Numbered from the stretch's first letter, positions 20,369 through 33,891 are shown. The stretch: 64,000 nucleotides of DNA from an uncultured Pelagibacteraceae bacterium (GCA_902534465.1 CACAPU010000005.1:19999-83998), one strand, 5' to 3'. Notes: a model not told the origin generated them from the sequence alone. A program made the numbers and translations.

Positions 20369-20390
20369 TAACATCTTATTCGTGTATAAT
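20365..20390 (+). promoter_or_regulatory. Possible promoter immediately upstream of sucA
   Basis: TATAAT (20385-20390) is a perfect -10 hexamer, preceded by TTGATA (20365-20370), but the 14-base spacer is short. Transcription would start only about five bases before the sucA ATG. In DNA this AT-rich a chance match is quite likely. Confidence 0.25.
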
Positions 20391-20401
20391 TATTTTTAAA
20401 A

Positions 20402-23302
20402 ATGTCATCATCTAAAAATTTAGAATACAAAAAAACTTCATTTCTTAATAAATCAAATAGTGCATTTATAGAACAAATGTATGTGAAGTATGTAAATAAC
20501 GATCCAAATTTACCTGAGAGTTGGAAAAAATATTTTATTGATATTGGTGATGATATTAATTCAATAGTTAAAGAGGTTAATGGACCATCTTGGAGTCCAA
20601 GACAAAATAAAATTGATGAGAGTAAAATACTTGAAAATGAAATTGAGATTTTAGAAAATCAAAGTAAAGAAATCGATCAAAATGATATAGTTGAAAGTAA
20701 CAGCAATTCTATTAAAGCAGTTTCTTTGATTAGAGCTTATAGACAGCGTGGTCATTTATTATCAAAAGTTGATCCACTAGAAATGAGAGAAAGTGAGTAT
20801 CTTGACGAACTACATCCTGAAAATTATGGATTTAAAAAAGATGATTATAGTAAAAAAATTTACTTAGATGGTGTCTTAAATAAAGAATATTCTAACATCA
20901 AAGAAATTCTCTCTGTATTAAGAAAAATTTATTGTGGAAATATTGGTTATGAATATATGCATATTTCAAATCCAACAGAGAGAAAATGGTTTCGTGATAG
21001 AGTTGAAAAAGATGAAAATGCATTGAAATTTACAGTAAATGGAAAAAATGCAATCTTAAACAAATTAATACAAGCTGAGGGTTTTGAAAAATTCTTACAC
21101 ACAAAATATGTGGGATCAAAAAGATTTGGTCTTGATGGTGGTGAAAGTTTAATACCTGCGTTAGAGCAAATAATTAAAATTGGTGGTCAGTCAAATATTA
21201 AAGAAGTCAAAATTGGTATGTCCCACAGGGGAAGACTAAATGTTTTAGCTAACGTTTTACAAAAATCATACAAAAGAATATTTAACGAGTTTACTGGTGA
21301 AATTAATAATACAGAGGAAGATAGCGCCGGTGATGTGAAATATCATTTGGGAGCATCTTCCGATAGAGAATTTGATGGAAATGTAGTTCATGTAAGTCTT
21401 ACTGACAATCCTTCACATTTAGAGGCAGTCAATCCAGTTGTCTTAGGTCAAACTAGAGCAAAACAATTTTTTCACAAGGATATAAAAAGAAATAAGGTTA
21501 TTCCAATTTTAATTCATGGAGATGCCGCTTTCGCAGGACAAGGTGTTGTAGCTGAATGTTTTGCCATGTCTGGTTTGCCAGGCCATAATACTGGTGGAAC
21601 AATTCATATAATTGTAAATAACCAAATTGGATTTACAACCAGTCCAAGATTTGCAAGATCTTCACCTCACCCATCAGATATTGCTAAAATGGTTGAGGCT
21701 CCAATAATACACGTAAATGGCGATGATCCAGAGGCTGTTGTTTATGGATCAAGAATTGCAACAGAGTTCAGGCTTAAATTCAATCGAGATGTGGTTTTAG
21801 ATTTAGTTTGTTATAGAAGATTTGGACATAATGAGGGAGATGAGCCCTCTTTTACCCAACCTCTCATGTACAAAAAAATAAGATCACATCCTTCCACGGC
21901 AAAAATTTATGGATCAAAGCTTATAGATGAGGATTTACTTTCAGAAAATGATTTAAATAATCAAATTAATCAATTTAAAACTTTGTTAGATGATCAATTT
22001 AAAACTGCAAAAGACTATAAACCAAAAATAGAATGGTTTGAAGGTGCTTGGTCGAGTTATAAGCCTAAAAAAGGAAAAGATAAAAAAGGAATTACAGGTT
22101 CGGATCCTGATTTATTAAGAAATATCTCAGATAAAATAAATGTAATTCCTAACGAAACTAATGTTCACAAGACTATTAGTAAAATATTTCAAAATAGAAA
22201 AAAAACAATTGATCAAGGTTTTAATATTGATTGGTCATCAGCAGAAGCACTTGCTTTTGGTTCATTGTTGGAAGAGGGTTTCCCAGTAAGGTTTGTAGGT
22301 CAAGATTCTGGAAGAGGAACTTTTAGTCAAAGGCACTCAGTTTTACGTAATCAATTAGATAATACCAGATATATACCTTTAAACAGTATTTCAAAAAATC
22401 AAAAGAAATTCGAAATTGTAGATAGTTTCTTATCGGAGTTAGCAGTTCTTGGTTTTGAGTATGGTTATAGTTTAGTTGAGCCCAATACATTAACAATCTG
22501 GGAAGCACAATTTGGTGATTTTGCTAATGGAGCACAAGTTATAATAGATCAATTTATATCTTCAGGTGAAAGAAAATGGCAGCGAGCCTCTGGTTTAGTA
22601 ATGTTATTACCTCATGGATATGAAGGTCAGGGTCCTGAGCATTCATCTGCAAGATTAGAAAGATTTTTGCAATTGTGTGCTAATGATAATCTTCAAGTGA
22701 TGAATTGCACAACACCAGCTAATTACTTTCATGCTCTTAGAAGACAAGTTCATCGTGACTTTAGAAAACCTTTAGTTTTAATGACACCAAAGTCACTTTT
22801 AAGAAACAAATATTGTGTTTCAAGTATTGAGGATTTTAATAAGCAAACTTCATTTCACCGAATTTTATGGGACCACGCACTAAATAAAGATTCTAAAAAT
22901 TTTATAAAATTGAAAAAACCTGCAGAAATTAAAAAAGTTATTCTTTGTTCTGGAAAAGTTTATTTCGACTTATTATCTGCTAGAGAAAAAATTAAAAGAG
23001 ACGATGTAATCTTGTTTAGAATAGAACAATTATATCCTTTTCCCGTAAAAAGCTTAGTCAAAGAGCTTAAGCCTTACGCAAAAAATGCTAAATTTTATTG
23101 GTGCCAAGAAGAACCAAAAAATATGGGAGCATGGTTTTCAGTGAGAGATTATATTCAATGGACATTAGAAACTATTAAAGCTAAACATAATAATATTTCT
23201 TATATAGGAAGAAATCCTGATGCATCTCCCGCAACTGGCTATGCAAGAAGGCATATGGTAGAACAAGAAGATATTATAAAAAAAGTTTTTGATAATGAGT
23301 GA
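20402..23302 (+). CDS. sucA: 2-oxoglutarate dehydrogenase E1 component
   Basis: Thiamine-diphosphate enzyme that decarboxylates 2-oxoglutarate and transfers the succinyl group to lipoyl-SucB. It has 966 residues, within the family range. [20 protein letters not shown] is the N-terminal E2-binding segment; [29 protein letters not shown] and VNNQIGFTT form the ThDP/Mg site; [16 protein letters not shown] and [20 protein letters not shown] are in the C-terminal half. It overlaps sucB by 8 bases. Confidence 0.98.
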   Translation: MSSSKNLEYKKTSFLNKSNSAFIEQMYVKYVNNDPNLPESWKKYFIDIGDDINSIVKEVNGPSWSPRQNKIDESKILENEIEILENQSKEIDQNDIVESNSNSIKAVSLIRAYRQRGHLLSKVDPLEMRESEYLDELHPENYGFKKDDYSKKIYLDGVLNKEYSNIKEILSVLRKIYCGNIGYEYMHISNPTERKWFRDRVEKDENALKFTVNGKNAILNKLIQAEGFEKFLHTKYVGSKRFGLDGGESLIPALEQIIKIGGQSNIKEVKIGMSHRGRLNVLANVLQKSYKRIFNEFTGEINNTEEDSAGDVKYHLGASSDREFDGNVVHVSLTDNPSHLEAVNPVVLGQTRAKQFFHKDIKRNKVIPILIHGDAAFAGQGVVAECFAMSGLPGHNTGGTIHIIVNNQIGFTTSPRFARSSPHPSDIAKMVEAPIIHVNGDDPEAVVYGSRIATEFRLKFNRDVVLDLVCYRRFGHNEGDEPSFTQPLMYKKIRSHPSTAKIYGSKLIDEDLLSENDLNNQINQFKTLLDDQFKTAKDYKPKIEWFEGAWSSYKPKKGKDKKGITGSDPDLLRNISDKINVIPNETNVHKTISKIFQNRKKTIDQGFNIDWSSAEALAFGSLLEEGFPVRFVGQDSGRGTFSQRHSVLRNQLDNTRYIPLNSISKNQKKFEIVDSFLSELAVLGFEYGYSLVEPNTLTIWEAQFGDFANGAQVIIDQFISSGERKWQRASGLVMLLPHGYEGQGPEHSSARLERFLQLCANDNLQVMNCTTPANYFHALRRQVHRDFRKPLVLMTPKSLLRNKYCVSSIEDFNKQTSFHRILWDHALNKDSKNFIKLKKPAEIKKVILCSGKVYFDLLSAREKIKRDDVILFRIEQLYPFPVKSLVKELKPYAKNAKFYWCQEEPKNMGAWFSVRDYIQWTLETIKAKHNNISYIGRNPDASPATGYARRHMVEQEDIIKKVFDNE

Positions 23303-24635
23303 AAAAATATTAGTTCCTGCATTAGGTGAGAGTATTACGGAAGCAACTGTTTCAAAATGGCTTAAAAAAGTTGGAGATCCAGTTGAAGTAGATGAAGCTA
23401 TTGTTGAACTTGAGACTGACAAAGTTAACTTAGAAGTTCCATCACCATTAAGTGGAACTTTATCAGAAATTAATTCAAAAGATGGAGATACTGTTGAAGT
23501 TGGGGCAGTACTAGGTTCTGTTTCTGAAGGTAAATCAAATGTAGAAAAAAAAGCACCATCACAGCAAGAAAAAGAAGTAGAAACTATTTCTGAAGATCCC
23601 GTAAATGAGGAAAATACAAACGTAATAAATCTAGAAATAGAGAAAAAACCTACTCCAAAATTGGGTAAAATTTCTGCAACTAGCAAAGAAGAGCCAATGG
23701 AACTTTTAGATGAGGTTAATGAAGAACCTCTTCTACTAACTGACGAAGTTCAAACAATCCAAACTACAAAAGTTAATCCTTTTGTTCTTTCACCAGCGGT
23801 GAGGAAAATTGCAGCTGAAAATAATATTGATGTGGAAAAGGTTAAAGGTACAGGAAGGGATGGCAGAGTATTAAAAGGTGACCTTTTAAGCTTGATGGGG
23901 ACAAATCCACAACCTAATCAAAGAAGAATTCAATATGGTGAAGAAGAGAGAATTAAAATGACAAGGTTAAGACAAACTATAGCTAAAAGACTTAAACAAG
24001 CGCAAGAAAATGCAGCAATGTTAACAACTTTTAATGAGGTTGATATGTCTGGTATAATGTCGATGAGAAAGGACAACCAAGATGATTTTAAAAGTAGATA
24101 CGGAATAAAGCTAGGATTAATGTCATTCTTTGTAAAAGCCTGTGTCGTTGGTTTAAAATTATTTCCAGCAATAAACGCTGAAATTGAAGGTGAAGATATT
24201 ATTTACAAAAATTTTTATAATATAAGTTTTGCAGTTGGTACTGATAGAGGATTGGTTGTACCAGTTTTGAGAAATGCGGACGAAATGTCATTTGCTGAAA
24301 TAGAAAAAGAAATTAAAAGACTTTCAGAAAAAGCCAATAGCGGAAATTTGTCAATTGAGGATCTTCAGGGAGGAACGTTCACAATTAGTAATGGTGGAGT
24401 TTATGGTTCGATGTTATCAACTCCTATTTTAAACCCACCTCAATCTGGAGTATTGGGAATGCATAACATTGTAGAAAGACCAGTTAATGTTAACGGTGAA
24501 ATAAAAATTAAACCTATAATGTATTTAGCCTTATCATATGATCACAGAATAATAGATGGAAAAGAATCCGTCACATTTCTAAAAACTGTTAAGGAAAATC
24601 TTGAAGACCCAAGGAGATTATTTTTAAATATATAA
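23295..24635 (+). CDS. sucB: 2-oxoglutarate dehydrogenase E2 (dihydrolipoyl succinyltransferase)
   Basis: Core acyltransferase of the 2-oxoglutarate dehydrogenase complex. The track starts two codons early at a TTG; the ATG at 23295 ([19 protein letters not shown]) is the natural start, giving 446 residues. Order of parts: one lipoyl domain with the lipoylated lysine in [12 protein letters not shown]; a long acidic linker (about residues 80-160); the peripheral subunit-binding domain ([15 protein letters not shown]...[14 protein letters not shown]); and the catalytic domain ending [18 protein letters not shown]. lpd follows by a TAATG overlap. Confidence 0.97.
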   Translation: MSEKILVPALGESITEATVSKWLKKVGDPVEVDEAIVELETDKVNLEVPSPLSGTLSEINSKDGDTVEVGAVLGSVSEGKSNVEKKAPSQQEKEVETISEDPVNEENTNVINLEIEKKPTPKLGKISATSKEEPMELLDEVNEEPLLLTDEVQTIQTTKVNPFVLSPAVRKIAAENNIDVEKVKGTGRDGRVLKGDLLSLMGTNPQPNQRRIQYGEEERIKMTRLRQTIAKRLKQAQENAAMLTTFNEVDMSGIMSMRKDNQDDFKSRYGIKLGLMSFFVKACVVGLKLFPAINAEIEGEDIIYKNFYNISFAVGTDRGLVVPVLRNADEMSFAEIEKEIKRLSEKANSGNLSIEDLQGGTFTISNGGVYGSMLSTPILNPPQSGVLGMHNIVERPVNVNGEIKIKPIMYLALSYDHRIIDGKESVTFLKTVKENLEDPRRLFLNI

Positions 24636-26029
24636 TGGCTGATAAATTTGATGTTACAGTAATTGGTGGTGGTCCTGCAGGATACGTTTGTGCTATAAGA
24701 TTAGCTCAATTAGGCTTAAACACTGCATGTATTGAGTCAAGGGGATCATTAGGAGGAACTTGTTTGAATATTGGATGTATACCATCAAAAAGTTTATTAA
24801 ATCTATCTGAGAATTTTCATAAAGCTAAAAACTTTGCCAATATTGGTATTGAGACAGGTGAGATTAAATTAAATTTAAAAAAAATGATGGAAAATAAGGA
24901 AAAATCTGTATCAACGTTGACAAAAGGGGTGGAATTTTTGTTTAAAAAAAATAAGGTTACATACATTAAAGGGACCGGAACATTAAAAACTAAAGATGAA
25001 ATATTAGTAAAAATTAATAATCAAGAGACAAAAATAAAATCAAACAAAATAATAATTAGCACTGGCTCAGCCCCTTTACCTCTTCCTGGTATAGAGTTTG
25101 ATGAAAAGCAAATATTATCTTCTACTGGTGCATTATCCATTTCTAAACTACCAAAAAAAATGATTGTTGTAGGTGGTGGATATATTGGTTTAGAAATGGG
25201 ATCAGTTTGGTCGCGACTGGGAACTGAAGTACAAGTTGTAGAGTATCTTGATCATATTACTCCAGGATTAGATAAAGAAATTTCTAACGAGTTTATGAAA
25301 ATTTTGAAAAAACAAAATATTAAATTTGATTTAAATACTAAGGTCGAAAAAATTTCTAAAAATAGTGAAGGAGTTGAAGTAGAAATTTCAAATGAAGGAA
25401 AAAAAAGTAAGTTAGAAGCTGACGTGGTTCTTATTTCAGTGGGTCGAAAACCTTATACTGATAATTTAAATTTAGATAATATTGGTGTTATTCTTGATAA
25501 AAAAGGAAGAATTAAAGTTGATAAAAATTTTGAGACAAATATTAAAAATATTTATGCAATAGGTGATGTAATAGATGGTCCTATGCTAGCGCATAAGGCA
25601 GAAGAAGAGGGGATAGCTGTTGCAGAACTTATTGCAGGTCAATCTGGACATGTAAATTATAATTTGATACCAGGAGTAATATATACATCCCCAGAAGTTG
25701 CTTATGTAGGTGAAAATGAGGAGCAGCTTAAAGAAAAAAACATAGATTATAAAATTGGAAAATTTCCTTTCATGGCAAATTCAAGAGCTAAGGCAATAAA
25801 TGAACCTGAGGGGTTTGTAAAAATATTAGCTGATAGCTCAACAGATCGTGTTTTAGGTGTTCATATTATTGGCCCACATGCTGGAGAAATGATTGCTGAG
25901 ATGTCTATTGCTATGGAGTTTGGAGCAAGTTCTGAGGATATCGCAAGAACTTGCCATGCACATCCAACTTTTTCAGAGGCAATTAAGGAAGCAGCATTAT
26001 CTGTAGATAAGAGACAGATCCACTCATAA
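24635..26029 (+). CDS. lpd: Dihydrolipoamide dehydrogenase
   Basis: FAD-dependent E3 that reoxidises lipoamide with NAD. It has 464 residues: VIGGGPAGYVCAIRLAQLG (FAD loop), the redox disulfide in GGTCLNIGCIPSKSLL, VVGGGYIGLEMGSVW (NAD loop), YAIGDVIDGPMLAHKAEEEG, and the C-terminal active-site base in HAHPTFSEAI. It is the last gene of the TCA block and probably also serves other lipoyl complexes, since no second copy is seen here. Confidence 0.98.
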   Translation: MADKFDVTVIGGGPAGYVCAIRLAQLGLNTACIESRGSLGGTCLNIGCIPSKSLLNLSENFHKAKNFANIGIETGEIKLNLKKMMENKEKSVSTLTKGVEFLFKKNKVTYIKGTGTLKTKDEILVKINNQETKIKSNKIIISTGSAPLPLPGIEFDEKQILSSTGALSISKLPKKMIVVGGGYIGLEMGSVWSRLGTEVQVVEYLDHITPGLDKEISNEFMKILKKQNIKFDLNTKVEKISKNSEGVEVEISNEGKKSKLEADVVLISVGRKPYTDNLNLDNIGVILDKKGRIKVDKNFETNIKNIYAIGDVIDGPMLAHKAEEEGIAVAELIAGQSGHVNYNLIPGVIYTSPEVAYVGENEEQLKEKNIDYKIGKFPFMANSRAKAINEPEGFVKILADSSTDRVLGVHIIGPHAGEMIAEMSIAMEFGASSEDIARTCHAHPTFSEAIKEAALSVDKRQIHS

Positions 26030-26088
26030 ACTAGACTTAAAATTATATCTTTCATTATGTTAATCACAAAGTAGTGATATATTTAAGA

Positions 26089-27441
26089 ATGAGTATAAAC
26101 TTAGGTAAAAAATTTCTTTCTCAAAAAAATTTTAAGGATGCTGAAGAAGTATTTCTAGATTTAAATAAAAATAATAATAATTTTGAGATTAATTATAACC
26201 TTGGTATCGTTTATTTTGAACTAAAGAAAATTAAAGAAAGTTTAAAATATTTTGAAAAGTGTAAAAAAATAGATCCTAGATCCTTAAATACTTATTTAAA
26301 AATTGCATACCTGGAACAGACTACAGGTGATATAGAAAAATCACTATTAACTTATCTCAAAGTTTTGGATATAAATATAAAAGATATAAGAGCTTACTAT
26401 GGAATTTTTACGTTAAATCCTAAATTTCTCAAAAAGAGTCATTTTGAAGTTATTAAACAAATTAATGAGAGCCCAAAAGCAAACGCTTTAGAAAAGTTTT
26501 TATCCGAATTTTTGATATCTAAAAAGGAAAAGAGTGAAGGCAACATTGATAAGGAATTGATTTTTTTAAATAATGCTCACAATCTCTGTTTTGATTTTAA
26601 AAAAGAGTATAATCTACAATCACAAAAATATTACTCACAAGTAATTTTAGAGCATTACAATCAAACAAATTTTATTAATAATGATAAGAATTCTTATTTA
26701 TTTGATGATATTTCGCCAATATTTATTATAGGTTTACCTAGATCTGGATCTACATTGATTGAGGCAATTATTACCTCTTCTGAAGACAAGATTCCATCAT
26801 TCGGAGAAAGTTCCTTTATAAATATGGGAATAATAAATCAACTTTCATATAAAATATTGTCAAATATTGAAAGCAAAAAAACATTTGATTTTAAAGTTAA
26901 TGAATTCAAAGATTTCATTAACAAAAAATATTCTCAGTTTTCATTAATTGGAAGTAAAACAAAAAATTTTGTGGATAAATCTTTGGAAAATTTTTTTAAT
27001 TTAGAATTTATATTAAGCATTTTTCCTAAGGCTCGTTTCTTACATTGTCACAGAAATCTTAAAGACTCAATAGTTGGAATTTACCAATCATTATTGCCTG
27101 ATATTTCATGGACTCATAATATAGAAAATATAATAAGTTATATTGATAACTATAAAAATATAATGGATTACTTCAAAAAAAAATATCCGGACAAAATTTT
27201 CGATATTTCCCTGGAATACTTGACGAATAATAAGGAGGAAGTTTCAAAAGATATTTTCAATTTTTGCAATATCAAATGGAACTCTTACGTTCTTGAGTAT
27301 TATAAGAGAGTTGATCTAGATATTAGAACAACAAGTAATATTCAAATCAGAAACGAGATTACCAGTTATGACTCTAAGAAATATTCACAATATTATAATT
27401 TGTTTAAGAATTATAAAGATAAATATAATTGGCTAAAATAA
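26089..27441 (+). CDS. TPR-repeat sulfotransferase family protein
   Basis: The N-terminal roughly 150 residues contain tetratricopeptide-type helices (FEINYNLGIVYFELKKIKESLKYFEKCKKIDP and the following repeat). The second half is a sulfotransferase domain: PIFIIGLPRSGSTLIEAII is the PAPS 5'-phosphosulfate loop, with FGESSF and KTKNFVDKS downstream and KARFLHCHRNLKDSIVGIYQ matching the 3'-phosphate-binding region. Such proteins are frequent in SAR11 and other marine alphaproteobacteria; the acceptor is unknown. I prefer the ATG at 26089 (450 residues) over the GTG at 26074. It lies between lpd and priA, touching priA, with no obvious functional link to either. Confidence 0.85.
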   Translation: MSINLGKKFLSQKNFKDAEEVFLDLNKNNNNFEINYNLGIVYFELKKIKESLKYFEKCKKIDPRSLNTYLKIAYLEQTTGDIEKSLLTYLKVLDINIKDIRAYYGIFTLNPKFLKKSHFEVIKQINESPKANALEKFLSEFLISKKEKSEGNIDKELIFLNNAHNLCFDFKKEYNLQSQKYYSQVILEHYNQTNFINNDKNSYLFDDISPIFIIGLPRSGSTLIEAIITSSEDKIPSFGESSFINMGIINQLSYKILSNIESKKTFDFKVNEFKDFINKKYSQFSLIGSKTKNFVDKSLENFFNLEFILSIFPKARFLHCHRNLKDSIVGIYQSLLPDISWTHNIENIISYIDNYKNIMDYFKKKYPDKIFDISLEYLTNNKEEVSKDIFNFCNIKWNSYVLEYYKRVDLDIRTTSNIQIRNEITSYDSKKYSQYYNLFKNYKDKYNWLK

Positions 27442-29397
27442 ATGCAAATTCCAGTTTTACTACCAAATATTTTTAATTATCCATTTACTTATGAAAGCGA
27501 TAAAAAACTTAGCCCAGGCACTTATGTAAAAGTTCCATTTGGAAAAAAAGATTTAACTGGTGTTATCTGGAATTTATATGAGCAAAAAACTCAAAAAAGA
27601 TTTAAACTTAAAAAAATTAAGTCTATTATTAAAGTAAATCCTCTAAAAATAGAGACGATAAAATTTTTAAATTGGTTCTCAAGTTACAACTTAGTCCCCG
27701 TTGGAATGTCTTTAAAACTTCATTTGCTCGGAGGAGATGCAATACCAAAATTTGATGATAAGGAGTATTTAATCTTTAATAATAAAAGTAAGACCGAAAC
27801 CTTTAGACTTTCCGGAGATCAACAAAGAGTATCTAAAGAAATGCTAAAAAAAAACGACGAATTTAGAGTGCATCTACTCCAAGGAACAACTGGATCTGGA
27901 AAAACTATTGTATATTTCAAGCAAATAGAGGAAATGTTAAAAAAAGGCAAACAAGCTTTAATTTTGTTACCTGAAATTGGACTAACTACAGAGTTCGAAA
28001 AAAAATTTGAGGAATTTTTCGGTTTTAAGTCAGCTATTTGGCATTCTGGAATAACTCCAAAAAAAAAGAAAATTATTTGGAGTGGTATTTCATCTGGGGT
28101 AGTCAAAGTTGTTATAGGAGCTAGATCATCATTATTTCTACCATTTAAAAAATTAGGGCTAATAATAGTTGATGAAGAGCATGATCAATCTTTTAAGCAA
28201 GATGAAGGTGTGATTTACAATGCTAGAGATATGGCAATAGCTAGGGCAAATTTTGAAAATATTCCTATAAATCTTGTGTCTGCAGTTCCGTCTATTGAGA
28301 CTTACTCAAATGTTAAAAGAAACAAATATTCAATTTCAAGATTAACCAAAAGATATAAAGATGCAAATCATCCTTCATTTGAAATAATTGATTTAAAAAA
28401 AAATAAATTAGATAAGCAATCATGGATTGCTTCAGAAACTCTAATTAAAGTTCAAGATCACCTAAAAAAAAAGGATCAAGTTTTATTTTTTATGAATAGA
28501 AGGGGGTTTGCCCCCTATGTTTTATGTAAAAATTGTGTGAAAGTTTATTCTTGTCCAAATTGTTCAATAAATTTAGTTTTTCATAAACATAAAAACATTT
28601 TGCTTTGTCATTATTGCGGCTTCAAAAACAAATTAAATAGAAGTTGTATAAAAGGTGGTATTTGTGATTTTGTTTTCAGTGGACCTGGCGTTGAAAGAAT
28701 TGCCGAAGAGGTAAAGGCAAAATTTCCAAATAAAAATATATCAATTTTTTCTAGTGATACGATGAATAAAAAATCATCTAAAAATAAACTTGAAAGTATA
28801 TTGAATGGTGAAGTTGATATCTTAATTGGCACACAGTTGATATCTAAAGGTTTTCATTTTCCAAATTTAAATTGTATTGTTGTCTTGGATATCGACCTTG
28901 CATCGAATGGGCATGATTTAAGAACTGCAGAAAAAAATCTTCAACTCTATCACCAATTATCAGGAAGAGCGGGTAGAACTGGAAACCCAGCTAAAGTATA
29001 TTTTCAAACTTATGGTATTGATAAAAATATTATAAATCAAATTACTAACAATGATCCGTTTATTTTTTTAGATAACGAATTGAAACTAAGAGAGAAAAAT
29101 AATTTACCACCATATGAAAGGTTTGTTTCAATAATACTTACTTCATCAAAAGAAAATATTTTAGAAAAAGAGTCACAAAGTTTTAAAAATAAACTCTTAA
29201 ATTCTCTTGATGATAGAGTCTTGGGACCAGTAAATGCTCCAATTTATAAAGTTAAGAGTAAGTACAGACAAAGGTTCTTAATAAGATCAAAAAAAGGTTC
29301 AAAAATTCAGAAAAAATTGGGTAAAATATTAAATGAACATAAATTGTCACCCGAAATAAAACTGACGGTTGATGTTGATCCAATAACCTTTAATTAA
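27442..29397 (+). CDS. priA: Primosomal replication helicase PriA (N')
   Basis: 3'-5' helicase that restarts stalled replication forks. It has 651 residues. The N-terminal DNA-binding domain begins MQIPVLLPNIFNYPFTY; the helicase has QGTTGSGKTIVYF (Walker A), IIVDEEHD (DEEH box), and QLSGRAGRTGNPAKV (motif VI). The zinc region has CKNC, CPNC and CHYCG pairs, but the last pair reads CIKGGIC, with five residues between the cysteines instead of the usual two. It starts directly after the sulfotransferase stop codon. Placement upstream of the atp genes is common in alphaproteobacteria. Confidence 0.96.
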   Translation: MQIPVLLPNIFNYPFTYESDKKLSPGTYVKVPFGKKDLTGVIWNLYEQKTQKRFKLKKIKSIIKVNPLKIETIKFLNWFSSYNLVPVGMSLKLHLLGGDAIPKFDDKEYLIFNNKSKTETFRLSGDQQRVSKEMLKKNDEFRVHLLQGTTGSGKTIVYFKQIEEMLKKGKQALILLPEIGLTTEFEKKFEEFFGFKSAIWHSGITPKKKKIIWSGISSGVVKVVIGARSSLFLPFKKLGLIIVDEEHDQSFKQDEGVIYNARDMAIARANFENIPINLVSAVPSIETYSNVKRNKYSISRLTKRYKDANHPSFEIIDLKKNKLDKQSWIASETLIKVQDHLKKKDQVLFFMNRRGFAPYVLCKNCVKVYSCPNCSINLVFHKHKNILLCHYCGFKNKLNRSCIKGGICDFVFSGPGVERIAEEVKAKFPNKNISIFSSDTMNKKSSKNKLESILNGEVDILIGTQLISKGFHFPNLNCIVVLDIDLASNGHDLRTAEKNLQLYHQLSGRAGRTGNPAKVYFQTYGIDKNIINQITNNDPFIFLDNELKLREKNNLPPYERFVSIILTSSKENILEKESQSFKNKLLNSLDDRVLGPVNAPIYKVKSKYRQRFLIRSKKGSKIQKKLGKILNEHKLSPEIKLTVDVDPITFN

Positions 29398-29495
29398 GAG
29401 ACAAAATAGGTATTAAATAATAAATCTGATACTTGAAGACATCATACTCATATGCTACTTAATCCAGAAAATCATCGAATTATAAAGAGTTAAAA
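29398..29495. other. priA-atpH spacer, largest gap in the plus-strand run
   Basis: 98 bases of AT-rich sequence. No clear terminator for priA is visible and no -35/-10 pair stands out, although the atp promoter probably lies here. TATAAA at 29481-29486 sits too near the TTG start to be convincing. Confidence 0.4.
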
Positions 29496-30053
29496 TTGAG
29501 CAAAAATAACAGTTTTTCAGTAACCACAGCTAGCAGGTATTCTTTAGCTTTATATGAGTTGGCAAAAGAGGATAATGTAATAGACGAGATTGAAAATCAA
29601 TCAATCTCTATATTAAAACTAATAGAAGACAGTGAGGATTTTAAGTCATTAATAAAAGACCCAACTAACTCAGTAAATGACTTACAAAATGTAATCAGTA
29701 AAATTTCAAATATCTATAAATTAAATATTTTGTTATCAAAGTTTTTAGGATTTTTAATTCTAAAAAGAAGATTTTTTTATATAAAATCAATTCTACAAGA
29801 TTTTATCGATACCTGCTCAAAAAAAAGAGGTGAGGTTAAAGCAGAATTAATATCTTCAAAAGAATTATCAGATGATCAAGTAAGCAAAATTAAAAATGAG
29901 TTAGCTGAGAACTTTAGCAAAAAAATAAAATTAGACTATAAGTACGATAAAAGTTTAATTGGAGGTTTAATAATACAAGTTGGAAGTATTATGGTTGACA
30001 CCTCTATTAAAAATAAATTACAACAAATCGAAAATACAATGATAGAGGCTTAA
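29496..30053 (+). CDS. atpH: ATP synthase F1 delta subunit
   Basis: Stalk subunit joining F1 to the b subunits of Fo. It has 185 residues, normal length, with the family start TASRYSLALYELAKEDN and the C-terminal DKSLIGGLIIQVGS that marks OSCP/delta. The start is TTG at 29496 with AAGAG upstream; there is no usable ATG nearby. The 98-base gap before it is the largest in the long plus-strand run and presumably holds the atp promoter, though no clear -35/-10 pair stands out. atpA begins at the next base after the stop codon. Confidence 0.96.
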   Translation: MSKNNSFSVTTASRYSLALYELAKEDNVIDEIENQSISILKLIEDSEDFKSLIKDPTNSVNDLQNVISKISNIYKLNILLSKFLGFLILKRRFFYIKSILQDFIDTCSKKRGEVKAELISSKELSDDQVSKIKNELAENFSKKIKLDYKYDKSLIGGLIIQVGSIMVDTSIKNKLQQIENTMIEA

Positions 30054-31589
30054 ATGGAAATAAATCCTTCAGAAGTTACAAAAATATTAAAAGAACAGAT
30101 TAAAAAATTTGGTGATAAAGCTGAGGTCACGGAAGTAGGACAAGTTTTGTCTGTGGGTGATGGTATAGCGAGAATTTATGGACTAGATAATGTTCAAGCT
30201 GGCGAGATGGTAGAGTTTTCCGATGGATCAAAAGGTATGGCCTTAAATCTTGAGAGTGAAAATGTAGGGGTTGTTATTTTTGGAGATGACAAAGCCGTAA
30301 AAGAGGGAGACACCGTAAAGAGAACGGGTGCAATTGTAGATACACCAGTTGGAAAAGAATTATTAGGTAGAGTTGTTGATGGTTTGGGAAATCCAATTGA
30401 TGGAAAAGGTGCTTTGGATAAAAGTATAAAAAGAAGTAGGGTTGAGGTAAAAGCTCCTGGTATTATTCCACGTAAATCTGTAAGTGAGCCAATGCAGACT
30501 GGGCTTAAATCAATTGATAGTCTAGTTCCAATCGGGAGAGGTCAAAGAGAACTAATCATTGGTGATAGACAAACTGGTAAAACAGCCGTAGCTATAGATG
30601 CTATTATAAATCAGAAGAAAATTAATGAGTCTGGCGATGAGAAGAAAAAACTTTATTGTATTTATGTTGCTGTAGGTCAAAAACGGTCAACTGTCAGACA
30701 AATTGAAAAAACTTTAGAAGAAGCAGGTGCTATGGAGTATACAACGATAGTTGCTGCTACCGCATCAGATGCAGCACCTTTGCAATTTCTAGCTCCATAT
30801 ACTGGATGTGCTATGGGTGAATACTTTAGAGACAATGGTATGCATGCTTTGATAATATATGATGATTTATCAAAACAGGCAGTAGCGTATAGACAAATGT
30901 CTCTTTTATTAAGAAGACCACCAGGTAGAGAAGCTTATCCTGGTGATGTCTTTTACTTACACAGCAGATTGCTTGAAAGAGCTGCAAAATTGGGAGACGA
31001 GCATGGCGGAGGATCTTTAACTGCACTTCCAATTATTGAAACTCAAGGCGGAGATGTATCGGCATTTATACCAACAAATGTTATTTCAATTACTGATGGT
31101 CAAATATTCCTTGAAACTGAACTTTTTAACCAAGGTATAAGACCAGCGATAAATGTCGGTTTGTCTGTATCAAGAGTTGGATCTTCAGCTCAAACTAAAG
31201 CCATGAAAAAGGTATCTGGCTCAATGAAGTTAGAACTAGCACAATATCGTGAAATGGCAGCATTTGCACAATTTGGTTCAGATCTTGATGCATCTACTCA
31301 GAAATTACTTAATAGAGGTTCAAAATTAACTGAACTTTTGAAACAAAATCAATATTCTCCAATGACAGTTGCAGAACAAGTAATTTCTGTATTTTGTGGG
31401 GTAAAAGGACATCTTGATGATATAGATCAGAAAGACATAGCTAGTTTTGAGAATAAAATTATCGAAAAATGTAAAGCTGAAAAATCAGACATAATTGAAT
31501 CAATCTCAAGCTCAGGAAAACTTGAAGAAGACAAAGAGAAGGAATTGAATGAAATTATTCTGGAACTTAAGAAAGATTTTAAATCATAA
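30054..31589 (+). CDS. atpA: ATP synthase F1 alpha subunit
   Basis: Non-catalytic nucleotide-binding subunit of the F1 hexamer, 511 residues. [17 protein letters not shown] is the P-loop, [33 protein letters not shown] is the conserved Walker B/interface region, and [15 protein letters not shown] carries the arginine finger. It sits in the usual alphaproteobacterial order atpHAGDC; Fo genes (atpIBEF) are not in this window, as expected for the group. Confidence 0.99.
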   Translation: MEINPSEVTKILKEQIKKFGDKAEVTEVGQVLSVGDGIARIYGLDNVQAGEMVEFSDGSKGMALNLESENVGVVIFGDDKAVKEGDTVKRTGAIVDTPVGKELLGRVVDGLGNPIDGKGALDKSIKRSRVEVKAPGIIPRKSVSEPMQTGLKSIDSLVPIGRGQRELIIGDRQTGKTAVAIDAIINQKKINESGDEKKKLYCIYVAVGQKRSTVRQIEKTLEEAGAMEYTTIVAATASDAAPLQFLAPYTGCAMGEYFRDNGMHALIIYDDLSKQAVAYRQMSLLLRRPPGREAYPGDVFYLHSRLLERAAKLGDEHGGGSLTALPIIETQGGDVSAFIPTNVISITDGQIFLETELFNQGIRPAINVGLSVSRVGSSAQTKAMKKVSGSMKLELAQYREMAAFAQFGSDLDASTQKLLNRGSKLTELLKQNQYSPMTVAEQVISVFCGVKGHLDDIDQKDIASFENKIIEKCKAEKSDIIESISSSGKLEEDKEKELNEIILELKKDFKS

Positions 31590-31594
31590 AAATA

Positions 31595-33890
<2,296 letters not shown>

Positions 33891-33891
<1 letters not shown>

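Noticed and set aside
23289-23294. TTG start of sucB at 23289
   Set aside because: An ATG two codons later gives the standard [14 protein letters not shown]-terminus.
26063-26078. ATCAC/GTGAT hairpin after lpd as a terminator
   Set aside because: Only five pairs with a six-base loop and no T-run follow it.
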